From Halocafeteria seosinensis (Eukaryota; Sar; Bigyra; Bicosoecida), in contig LVLI01000382.1 of assembly GCA_001687465.1 (NCBI GenBank), positions 1 through 56,596 on the forward strand: a stretch of 56,596 nucleotides of DNA. The letters are read 5' to 3'. Position 1 is the stretch's first letter. Each line of letters begins with the position of its first letter. The notes beneath the pieces are model-generated. The model ran no database searches. It was not told the origin of the DNA and worked only from the letters and a program-made list of their open reading frames with translations. The translations under genes were made by a program, and so were the position numbers. Of the stretch, positions 10,075 to 20,000 are shown one piece after another.

Positions 10075-11302
10075 TTCCCTCTGGACGGAGGACAGAGGGT
10101 CCTACAGCCGGAATCGATGCACCTCAAAAATTGATTGTCGCAATGCAAACGACACGTATAGAGACGAAAAAAAGTTTGTCGCATTACTTTCCAAGGAGCT
10201 TAAGGGGAGCTACTAGAGGCGTGTGGAAGACGGGAAAACGGAGGACAGAGGGTCCTACAGCCGGAATCGATGCACCTCAAAAATTCCCTCTGGACGGAGG
10301 ACAGAGGGTCCTACAGCCGGATCGGGGGTGCAGTCTATAGAAGGTAGACGAAAAGTTTGTCGCATTTTGTGTCCAGGCCGGGCAGGCCCTCAAGGGGAGC
10401 TAGTAGAGGCGTGTGGAATACGGGAAAAGTGACAGCCGAGGCAGAAGGAGGGCAATACCGGAAGGGTATCAACTCCTCGATCATCAGCGCCAGCGGTGCA
10501 CCGTACATGGAATCAAGTTGAACCTCAAGAACATTTCCAACTGTTCTGGAACTTCAACAAAACACGAATGGGTTTCAACACATTGTCTACAGCACACCGG
10601 ATGAACGAAGGGCCTCGATCATCAGTGTCAGCGGTGCATCGGGGACACACGAATCAAGTTCGTTTCCGTCTGTCTCTCGTAGACAGTCTCTGTTCTGGAA
10701 CGTCTACAAAATACGAAAGGAGTTTACACTGTACTGTACATTCATTGTCTACAAATTGACTACAACACGCCAGATAAACGTTCATTTTCGCGCTCTGGTA
10801 CATCTAGCAAACATGCAAACAATACACATCACACAGACTCAACTTGTGGCCAGTGCATTAGCAAGCAAGAAGGACCTCTTGGTCCAGTCGAGTTCCAGCA
10901 ACGTGTACTTCGGAGGATCCTGCCAGCGACAAATCAGTTCTATCAGTACGTCCTCTTCGAGAGGAACACGTTTGGTAAGAGGGTCCTCCCAGAGGATGGC
11001 ATTAGGTTCGCGCTTGCCTTGTAGCCAGTCGCGTTCCAGCAACCAGCAACGCGTACACTGTACATCCACGTACTTCGCAGGGTCCTCCCAGCGGAAATCG
11101 ATTCTATCACTAGGATGTCACCAGGAAGTTCTGGCAGGAACTCCCTCGTCAGAGGGTCCTCCCAGCGGAAATCAATTTCTATCAGTAGGAATTTGCAGCA
11201 GCGAAGTTCTCGTCGAGAGGAACGCGCTTGGTACGAGGAAATCAATTCATCAGGATCGCGCTTGCGCGAAAGGTCCTCCTAGCGGACGGCATCAAAAATG
11301 CG

Positions 11303-11351
11303 TAATCCCCTCCGTTCAGAGGGACTTCCTCACGCTCCTGCGGGAGGCTTT
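11303..11351 (+). repeat. 49-bp direct repeat, copy 2
   Basis: Identical to 10026-10074. Immediately downstream the sequence reads actggt, that is CTGG followed by T, compatible with a Helitron 3' terminus (CTRR) inserted before T. The hairpin lies closer to CTGG than the usual 10-12 nt. Confidence 0.85.
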
Positions 11352-11540
11352 ACTGGTCAACCCACGGGACTGGTGCGTCAATGAAGCAAGCATGATGTAT
11401 GTAGACGAAAAGATTGCCCGGTCCTTTAGATGGGGCCAGTGTTATGCAATGCACTATGCACATCTCGCAAGAGAGATACAGTGAGATGCGGATTTGTTCT
11501 ATATTACATGTTGGTCGGCCGATGTTTTCTTTTATCAACC

Positions 11541-13924
11541 ATGCATAGAGTGACAGTTCGAGCGCTATCCCGGCAGCTTCACAGAAGTCCTGGTGTACAA
11601 TATGGCATCTACTCGAAGCTATCGCTTCGTAGGTGGTGTTCCACTGGCCCCCCTACCTTGAGAGACTCCTATAAAAGGCACATTAGCGATGTAGAAGGCA
11701 ATGCTGATACCCTGACAACGAGCTACAGAACACGGGTGACCTCTACACTCGGTGTACAGGATGCAGAGGCTTCTCGTGAAGTTAAATTGGCAGGGTGGGT
11801 GCAGGTAAGGACTCCAATATCGGATATGTTGAAGGAAGTCATAGTTTTGGAACCCAAATGATCGGATGAATGCATAGCAGGCGGTTCGAAAATATGGAGG
11901 ATTAATATTCATCGATTTACGAGATAGCTACGGCAGAGTACAAGTACGGGTATCGGCGGATGATTATGGTAGCGGTATGAATGTGCTCTTAGGACTATGA
12001 CACGGAAACGAGCCACCGTCAAATTTTGCGTTCTCTTTTCACAGATACGCTCCTTCGCCAGGCACGCTCACTTCAGGTGGAAAGCGTTGTGGCCATTGGA
12101 GGGCAGGTGGCGCTGCGTCCTGAGTCGATGCGAAACCCTAAGCAGAGGAACGGAGATATTGAAATTTTACTAAAGAGCATACACACTCATGTGCTGTCCA
12201 ATGATCTTCCCATGCAGCTGGATTTTGGTAGTGCTGCAGCGGCTGCAGGACAAACGGTGGATGATGATACATCTGGTGCGGGTGAAACGAGTTCAGAGAG
12301 AGTGAGGCTGACACATAGATATCTAGATCTTCGCCGCAGTGTAATGCAGCGAAACTTACGATTAAGGAGCAACATTGTTCAGTCGATACGAAATGCGCTA
12401 TTAGAACTCAATTGTGTGGAAGTAGAAACTCCTGCGTTATTTCGGTCAACTCCAGAAGGGGCTCGTGAGTTCTTAGTACCCACTCGTAACAAAGGCAAGT
12501 ATTATGCGCTTGTTCAGTCTCCGCAACAGTACAAACAGCTTTTAATGGTAGGAGGTATGGATAGATATTTCCAGATAGCCAAATGCTTCAGGGATGAGCT
12601 AGGTCGTAAAGACAGGCAGCCGGAATTTACTCAAGTAGATATTGAACTTGGCTTCGCCTCAGGAGGCGATGTCATGGGACTTACAGAGAGTGTTTTGAGA
12701 AGAGTTTGGAAAGCGTACTACGAATCAACAGAAAAACTGTCGCATTTGCTGCCTTCACTACCGCAACTTCCTCCTCTTCCAGAGCAATTTACTCGAATTC
12801 CGTACGCAGAGTTGATGAGCTTCTATGGTTCCGACAAACCAGATCGACGTTACGGTATGATTCTAAAAAATGTTACCCGGTTTTTTATAGCAGCGGAAGG
12901 TCCATTTCCTCCCTTTGACGGAGCCCTCCGGTCCAAATTTGTGCAGACTGGAGAGGAGAACTGTCCGTCCTTGGAGGACATTAGCCCCCATAAGACCAGT
13001 ATTCGTGCGTTTAATGCGAAGGGAATGAAGAAAATACTTAGTCGGAAGAAAGTTGATCAATTATTGAAGGAAGCTAGGTCTGAATTCGGGAATGGAGAAG
13101 CATGGAAAGTTCAATCCTACTTGGGAGACCCGAAAGAGCAACATGGCGAAGCCCCATTCTGCATGACAATTCAGCTTAACGAAGACGGTTCAAAGTGGAA
13201 AGGGAAGGTGCAGCAGCACATGAGTTCGGAACAAGCTCAACAGTTGAAAAGCTACTTAAACGCAGAGCCGGAGGATATTATATTTGTGGCGTCCGGATGG
13301 GGAGAAGATCCACTTAGACTACTAGGAACTATCCGAGCAAAAGTTACTAGCTTCCAAAGTCCGCCAGAGTTTGATAATGCGGATATATATTGGGTCACTG
13401 ACTTCCCTTTGTTCGAAATAAACCACGAAGAAGCAATAGCGAGTTCTCGGAACAAGTTAATGCTAAAATCAGCACACCATCCTTTCACTGCTCCGTCAGC
13501 CGAAGCAGCAGACGAAATCTGGAAGATTGGCGAACAAAATTTCGATATTAAGGATCTATTTGCGCTGCGTAGTCAGCACTATGACCTCGTTCTCAACGGG
13601 AACGAAATCGGAGGTGGATCTGTGAGGATCCATGACTCTAAGCTACAGATGCATATCTTGTCTGAGGTATTAGGTCTCTCCTCAGAGGTCATCAAGAGTT
13701 TCGATCACTTGTTCCGCGGCCTGGAAAGTGGATGTCCACCCCACAGCGGAATCGCACTGGGATTGGACCGTCTCCTAGCGGTTATGATTGAAGCTGACTC
13801 CATACGTGATGTCATCGCATTTCCTAAGTCAGCTCATGGAAATGAGCTAATGACAGGTGCTCCTTCTGAAGCTACAGATGCTCAATTGCAAGAATACCAT
13901 CTTCTTGGTGATAGTAATCACTAA
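11541..13924 (+). CDS. DARS2: Aspartyl-tRNA synthetase, bacterial/organellar type (3 exons)
   Basis: Exons 11541-11804, 11881-11968 and 12045-13924 encode 743 aa. It charges tRNA-Asp in an organelle. The N-terminus from the chosen ATG (MHRVTVRALSRQLHRS) is Arg-rich and free of acidic residues, like a mitochondrial or plastid leader; an in-frame ATG exists at 11430 but adds uncharged sequence ahead of the leader. The anticodon-binding OB fold shows KYGGLIFIDLRDSYGRVQ across the first splice junction. Class II motif 2 is FRDELGRKDRQPEFTQVD, motif 3 is GIALGLDRLLAVM, and the bacterial-type insertion domain and C-terminal FPKSAHGNELMTGAPS are present. It ends 22 bp from the stop of the convergent neighbour. 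The bacterial-type identity is very secure; which organelle is not. Confidence 0.95.
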
Positions 13925-13946
13925 TTTTCGAACTGTTCTCTGAAGC

Positions 13947-15340
13947 CTATACGATCGGTCGTTGCCTGTAGAAATCATCTGAGAGAGGCAAGTCACTTTC
14001 ATATGAGTCTTCTGTTTGGGGTAGAAGGGGATGAGACTGGCCTGAGGCCCTCTTGGATTTGTGCAGTATCCCCGTCTTATCTAATTCTTCAACCTTATTG
14101 CAGTATAGTTTCGACGCCTTTAACATCTTGAGTAATTCGGTATCACCAAGTCTTTTCCCAATCTTCCTTAAAGTGCGAATGCGAACTCTAGCGCTGCCAA
14201 ACTTCCTCTCCTGTATCATGCAAAATAGATAATCAGCTTACCACAAAGAGACTACGAACCGTGCTAAATTCTTACAAGTATATCATTGTATACAAAATGC
14301 ACATTAGCCTTGGCCTCCATGCTCTCGTCTCCGAGCAACTTTGCGACGAGAATTTGTTTTTCAGCCATTACCCGGGCTTGATCGATATGCTTACAAAGGT
14401 AATACCCACCTCCCAGGGTGGATATCCACGCATTGGCAACAATGAGTTCTCTACGCATAACGATCAAAAACATAAATTTTTTGCAGCCTAGCAAGTCTGG
14501 AGTCGCTCTACAATGGGCGCCGACCAACAATCTGCTACATCGCTTTGAAGAGGTCTTCGCATAGCGCGGAAATACAGCCGACGCATGGAACGTGCATATG
14601 TGAGGCTCTGTAGGCCACACAAACTTCCCACAATCCTCCTTGGTCTTATGATGGGCATAAGACGATAAATATGCTGGAGCCGTGGAACAATCCTCCAATG
14701 TTGTGTCTAACTCTTTTAATGTCCTCTGGGCTGCGTAATCACCGGTAAAACAAGCCGGCGATCTAGCAATGCTGTAATTGCAGAGCGACTGCTGTAACTC
14801 GTTGAGGGAGTTGCAATTCCAAACACGCTCCCAACAATTCAGTTTGCTCCAATAACATTGCCTTTCATAAGCGGAATGCTCACTATCACGACCGTATTCT
14901 ATGAATCGCCGCTTTCTGCCTGAGCTACAAGCACTGCTCGTCACTCTATAGAGGAACCTATATACACGTCGGGATGTAGAGCGGTACTCTTCGGAGTAAG
15001 GAAGTTCTCCAATGGCTCCGTACACGTCATGAGACAAAACATCCCCCAACGCCTTCAAAGAACTGACACTGTTGAAACACAGCGGAATGGCATTCGTCAA
15101 CACTAGACTTCCACAACTGGAGACCGCGTGCCTCGGGTGCCCTATACACGGCACACGAAGTCCGCATGCATGGGAACTTTTCAACCAGGGTTCTGACACT
15201 GTCTCCTGTTTAGGGATGCCTCCTCCATCCGGGGAAGACTCTTCTGCGACCAACTTCAGGAAGTCTTCATGCTTGGAAGGGATGACGATTTCGAAGCTCT
15301 GCCAAACAGCAGTGCTGCTGTCGTCACTGTTGGATCCCAT
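13947..15340 (-). CDS. Protein of unknown function, TPR-like C-terminus (2 exons)
   Basis: Exon 1 (15340-14276) and exon 2 (14210-13947) join across a 65-nt intron (GTAAGA...ACAG) in phase 0 to give 442 aa. I do not recognise the family. The N-terminal two thirds is Ser- and Cys-rich. The C-terminal part, from NAWISTLGGGYYLCKHIDQA through AEKQILVAKLLGDESMEAKA and across the junction to RIRTLRKIGKRLGD, has the helix-turn-helix spacing of tetratricopeptide-like repeats with repeated A/LGD turns. No signal peptide or membrane segment is evident. It is convergent with the AspRS gene and divergent from the D-serine dehydratase gene. The splice join is well supported by phase and consensus; function is open. 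Confidence 0.65.
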
Positions 15341-15557
15341 ACCTTTTCCATTCAGTTATACTCAAGCGTATGCATCTACTACCACCGTAGAGTCGACCAA
15401 TACTACCCCACCTACCGTATATAGGGTCCCACCGGTGGTCTACAGAAGGCTTGTGAAGGTGGTGTTCCATGGCATTGCGTCCGCGCTCTGTGTATTGTCA
15501 CCGACGTGATACGAATCTAGAATGTAGATGTGATACGATACGATAGGACAGTACAAG
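15341..15557. promoter_or_regulatory. Shared divergent upstream region
   Basis: 217 bp separate the two divergent start codons, so regulatory signals for both genes must lie here or inside the genes. I see no clear TATA box or named site. Confidence 0.3.
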
Positions 15558-17092
15558 ATGAGTGAGCAAACGGAGCTGTATGACAACGATGACAGCATCG
15601 TCACGCCAGCGTTCTTTGTGAACATGGAGCAAGTGGAGCAGAATTGCAGGAAATTACGAGATATCGCTGAATCCAGAGGCGTACGTCTACGCCCGCATTT
15701 CAAAGTACGCAAGCACCATAGTTTTTGGTTGATTTGTATCGAGCTACAATCGTGTTCTTGCGTCTCCTCAGACCCACAAAACCAAAGAAATTGCCGAGAT
15801 ACAACTAGAGAACCTGCCCTCGTATCAGAAAGCGGAACGTAACCCGAAAGAGCAAGGCATTGTAGTCAGTACTCTCCGGGTAAGAAATACGAGTACTTGT
15901 GCAGCCAAAGGGGTCTCCTTCACTCCGTGTTCTTGTCTTGTTGCTGTTGTTGTACTCTCATCCAGGAAGCAGAGTACTTGGCTGACTGTGGCTTCCAAGA
16001 CATATTGTATGCAGTTTTAGTGGCACCCCAAAAGAAAGAGAGGATCTTGACTTTACATAACCGACTAGAACGCTTCCATGTGTTGATTGATTCCGTCGAA
16101 GCTGTTGACATTGTCAGGGAATGGCTAGTATCCACTGAAATGGAGAAGCCCCTTAGTGTGTTCGTAAAAGTCGACTGTGGCTACAGGAGGGCTGGTGTTG
16201 ACCCGACCTCTGAGTCCTCTATTAGAGTGTGTGAGGCGATATGGCACGAACCGAAACTGATGTGAGTGACATCGAAGAAAGTTTACGAAAAGGGTACTCC
16301 TAAGAATGTGTTCGTTTTCTTCCAGACTACAAGGCATCTACTCTCACTCCGGTCATTCATACAATTCACCATCCGGTGAAGCAGGGGCTCAAAGAATTGC
16401 GGAGAGCGAAAGAAATGTAATGACGGGTAAGCTAGTAGGCAAACGCCATGGTGGTTTTCTCGATTACCGACTGGATCTTGAGCAGAGTTTGTCAATACCT
16501 TGAGGAAACGCAATATACGGGTGGATCATGTGTCGGTAGGAGCCACTCCCTCTTGTACCACGGGAAGAAGTTGGGCAGGCTGCAGTGAGGTGCGTGATAC
16601 CGCGTTTTCTGTCGCATATCCATCCAAAATAATGACGACAATATGGTTTACGTTTATGGCTTTGCGCAGTTACACCCAGGAAATTACGTCTTCTACGACA
16701 GACAGCAGGCCGCTTCTGGCTCTTGCAGCTTGGAAGAGGTGGCCTGCTACGTCGGAACTCGAATTATCGGTCGTTACCCTGATAGGAACGAGCTGCTGGT
16801 AGATGTGGGTGCAGCAGGTTTGCACAAAGACAGCGCTGGAATCGATGATTGGGGTCATGTTATTGGGCATCCAGAGCTACAATTAAAGAAAATAACCCAG
16901 GAAGTTGGAGTCATTGGCAGCGACCGTAGCATTTCGTTCGCCGACTTTCCATTGGGTCGATTTCTGCGTGTCCTCCCGAACCATTCATGCATGACCGCTT
17001 GCATGCATGAAGAATACAAAGTGGTCAAACCCTGTGCACACACTGGTCGCTATAGGATTGTAGACTCTATTCGACCTTGCCGAGGATGGTGA
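15558..17092 (+). CDS. DSD1: D-serine dehydratase, eukaryotic fold-type III PLP enzyme (6 exons)
   Basis: Exons 15558-15704, 15772-15879, 15966-16261, 16326-16426, 16486-16589 and 16670-17092 give 392 aa; introns are 59-86 nt. It belongs to the alanine racemase-N/D-threonine aldolase family. The PLP Lys lies in RPHFK-THKTKE, which spans the first splice junction. Other landmarks are FVKVDCGYRRAGV, VSVGATPSC and HPGNYVFYD. The C-terminal metal site reads LPNHSCMT, a His-x-Cys pair. In this family His/Cys zinc ligands mark D-serine dehydratase (yeast Dsd1, chicken DSD), while D-threonine aldolases use His/Asp (established knowledge). The predicted reaction is D-serine to pyruvate and ammonia in the cytosol. 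D-threonine aldolase is the main alternative. Confidence 0.87.
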
Positions 17093-17580
17093 TAAACAGT
17101 TACCGCGTACCTGACGCTTAACTGGCGTTGTCCAGCGCTCTTGTACGTGCTTCCTTGTATCAAGCTCTGCGAGCCCCGCCGACCCGAGTCACTTACTGGT
17201 ACTCCGGTATCATGACATCTGCGTCACGGTGAGGCTCTGCGGCTTCAACAATATACCCAAGATGCATATTCATGATCCAGAAGTGCAACTTTCCGTCGTC
17301 CATTTTCAGTATATGTTCTTCTTGTTCGATACTATCTTTTTACTGAGCGCGCTGGTAGGCATCCCGTCTTCCTAACATGTTGAAGTACGTAACCACGTGA
17401 GTCTCACCGTGCCTGACGTCACAGATGTCATACTGTATACACGAGCGTTCCGTGCAACTGTAGTTACTGGTGTACTGATTGTCAAAATTGTCGACTTGGT
17501 GCAGGAAGCAATTGGGTTGGGAAGTTCGGTATGAAACAACGCTGCCATGTGCCGCCATCATTGCAGCTGAGGGGTGGAGA
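17093..17580. other. Intergenic, no gene seen
   Basis: About 490 bp between the D-serine dehydratase stop and the 7TM protein start. No coding, RNA or repeat feature was recognised. Confidence 0.4.
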
Positions 17581-19603
17581 ATGAGCGAGACAGAAACAAA
17601 AGTAGGGGAGGTCACATTCCATTGGAAATGGCAGGATCAACAAACCTACGCTCTTTACATTTATGGACTGGCCTTTCTCTATGCTGTATGGAAGCAAATA
17701 CAGAGATCTCGCCTAGAATACGACGTGGCTCTTCAGGTCAAAAAATTAGATCAACCAATTCCCAGAACACTATTATGGTGTTGTAGACTAATTTCCTTTT
17801 GTTTTCTCCTGCGAATCGGATGGCTCATCGCTCGAATTTCGAAGGTGATATCGGATCCCGAAGCGGAAGAGGCCTGTGTTAGTGGATGGAAATGCCGTGG
17901 AGAGGTCTTCCAGCGTGCACTCAACAGGTTGGCAAGTTTTATGCACATCATTGCGTTCTCTCTCATTAGTAAGTACTGAACCCTGAGCGGTGTTACTTAC
18001 GTGAGGAAACGCAGCATACTTGAGATAATGTTGTTGTTTGTCGGAATTTGCAGTATTGTACTGGGTACGATGGAAGAATGCTGTGCACAAGGAGAAAGTA
18101 AGACGCTCGCAGGCAACGACGCAGGAGGATGACAGCCAGGAAAAGAAGAAACTGAACATGTGGGACGTTGGCTTCATTATTATCGACATATGGCTTTTTT
18201 TGTTTCAGGCAGCAATTCTTGCTGTGTCACTAGTGTTTTCTCTAGGGGATCGCGGGAATAGAATCAATCGAGGATATCAATCGGCAGTAGCAGTTGTTTA
18301 CATGTTCCTGGCGTTTTCGATGACATGGAATGGGATCGAAATACTTAATCTTGTCCGGTCACAACACACCTATATTAAAGACATTCTTATGCAGAAGCGG
18401 ATGGCGAAGGCGAAAGCCAGACAGATGACGAAAGAACAAAAGCAGCGCCAGAGGAAAGAAAGGAGGAACCGGAAAGCCGATGAGAGCGAGAGTGCTACGC
18501 CTACGGGGGATGATAAGGAGGCGGAACCTACGAACGGGCAAGAAATGGTGAAAGCAAATGGGCAGCAGGTTACGGTTGATTATGCGAAGGATGAGCCAAG
18601 CGACAGTAAGAGTCAACTATCTACATGGTACAAGACTCGGTCAAATATTGTACGTATTCGCTGGTCTGTTAAGCTTTGGCTTAGCACTCCCACCATCTCA
18701 AATCGCAAGTGCAGGCTCTCCCAATGTCTGCTGAACACTCGGTAAACTCTACCAAAGCAGTGGATGACCAAGTCTCTAAGGGTATATATAAGATTTTGGG
18801 TATGTGCTGTATTTGCATTCCCTTATTCGTGCTCCTAGTCGTTTTGTACATGTGGAGGCCGGCTACGGGGCGACGTTTATCGGAAGCAAAGGCAGTATAT
18901 CCGTGGTTAATGTTTGTCATTCCGGAAATAGTATCATCCGTGGTGGTCCTGTATCTGATAAGCCCCACCAGGAAAGGCTTTTTTCGGAGATGTAAGAAAT
19001 GCCAGTGTTGGGGCGAAATTGGAGACTGGGTAAAGTGGACGAGTAAGTGATAAAGAGCACTGTTTGTCCCTAGTGTACGAACCCAACGCAATGCTGTTCT
19101 TTACAGTTAAGGATTGTATATTTTGCTGTACGTGTTGTGGCGGATTCGGGTTTCTAGAACGCAAGATATACGCTACAAATACGGGCATTAGGAATCGCGA
19201 TGGTACGGGATCGTTCGAGGTCGCGGATGTCGAGGCATTGAGAAGGGATGTCGGAGCCCGAGGTATTCCAAGTCGCTTCTACGAGATGTCGCCGGAAGCA
19301 TTAGAAAAAGTCTACCAATTCGACGAAGATGTGAATGTTAATTTGGATCCTCTCTCAAGATACCCGACATATGATGCTCAGCAGATGCCAGATGGCGAAC
19401 AACTGCCAGAGTTCACCAATGGGTTATCTAATCTAGAAGCAGCATGGCCTGTAACGCGGGAGACACCGCTGTTGCAGGAGGACTTAGATAGAATCCAGGG
19501 AAGTTCTAGGTTTCCAGTTCGAAGTCGTCCGTCCAATGGCGCTGCTGCAGCAACGGCAACGGAGCAGTCCACTGTCATGGATGTTGAATCTTCCCTCAGC
19601 TAA
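17581..19603 (+). CDS. Seven-transmembrane protein, TOM1/THH1 or GPR137-like (4 exons)
   Basis: Exons 17581-17968, 18054-18649, 18715-19042 and 19107-19603 give 602 aa. Seven hydrophobic segments are visible, including YALYIYGLAFLYAVW, LLWCCRLISFCFLLRIGWL, a third one spliced across the first intron (HIIAFSLI-ILYWVRW), a fourth and fifth in exon 2, LGMCCICIPLFVLLVVLYMW, and WLMFVIPEIVSSVVVLYLI. The third segment with YW and the last with P-E-S-LYL resemble the TOM1/TOM3/THH1 and GPR137 families of endomembrane 7TM proteins, so a vacuolar/lysosomal or plasma-membrane location is likely (inference). A long basic loop (MAKAKARQMTKEQKQRQRKE) separates segments 5 and 6, and a Cys cluster, DCIFCCTCCGG, opens the soluble tail. 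For intron 3 an acceptor at 19073-19074 would keep frame but leave only about 31 nt; I prefer the 64-nt version. Confidence 0.6.
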
Positions 19604-20000
19604 CCTGGGAAACAGTTCAATTAGTGGACCACATTTGGGTATTCGCACTAACCAACGCGTTTGTTGTACATTTGACATCCCGTGCATGACAATGTCATCA
19701 ACTGTCAATGCCACGTTGGTACAATGTAATTCTTGCACGTTACATTGTAGGTCCTTAATGCCACACGACAATCTTTTCGCTCGCTTCACAAAGCCACGAC
19801 ACAAGTTCCTACCTGTCTTTCTGTGGTGCTTGTTGCGCACTTTTCTATATACCAATGAGGAGAGTATAGAGCAGCATTATTAGTATACGAAGCCAAATTT
19901 TCCCGTGAGTGTATATAGAGTGGGTGCCCGTCCTTGGAATGTTGAGGCGGCGGGCTGATCTCGACTCAGACCTCCATATTCCGCCTGTTATTAAGGCATT
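19604..20000. other. Intergenic, no gene seen
   Basis: About 400 bp upstream of the ammonium transporter gene. A tgtatatagag stretch at about 19909 could be TATA-like, but nothing else supports a promoter call. Confidence 0.3.

Larger units (their letters stand above)
1340..10091 (+). mobile_element. Autonomous Helitron (boundaries approximate)
   Basis: The element contains a Rep-helicase gene and, about 0.7 kb downstream on the same strand, a spliced RPA-like gene. This pairing is known for autonomous Helitrons in several lineages. The Rep ORF is uninterrupted, so the copy may be recent. A 15-bp stem-loop (10032-10046 with 10077-10091) lies where a 3' terminus would be expected, and a CTGG fitting the CTRR rule lies at 10080-10083. 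A second identical 49-bp segment at 11303-11351 is followed by CTGG then T, so the true 3' end could be there instead. Exact ends are inferred, not seen. Confidence 0.6.
9894..11540. repeat. Repeat-rich noncoding field downstream of the Helitron
   Basis: The field holds several diverged repeat families. A CCCTCTGGACGGAGG-led unit occurs at 10076-10132, 10239-10285 and 10285-10320. A gacgaaaa...gtttgtcgcat unit occurs at about 10160-10238 and 10334-10429. A roughly 140-bp unit beginning cctcgatcatcag occurs at about 10472-10610 and 10613-10775. Diverged units containing gggtcctcccagcggaaatc occur between about 10860 and 11290. Open frames crossing the field follow the repeat structure and lack a convincing start, so I read them as noncoding. 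It may be a non-autonomous Helitron derivative or a satellite-like block. Confidence 0.75.

Noticed and set aside
10756-11484. Long open frame across the repeat field
   Set aside because: It opens with TTG, follows the diverged repeat units, is Ser-rich without family likeness, and has similarly open frames on the other strand.
11430-11540. Upstream in-frame ATG of AspRS as the start
   Set aside because: It would place about 37 residues of mixed sequence before a typical Arg-rich organelle leader; ATG 11541 fits better.
15558-17092. Annotation as D-threonine aldolase
   Set aside because: The metal site is His-x-Cys, typical of eukaryotic D-serine dehydratase, not His-x-Asp.
19043-19073. 31-nt intron in the 7TM gene
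   Set aside because: The acceptor at 19105-19106 (TTTACAG) keeps frame and gives 64 nt, matching all other introns.
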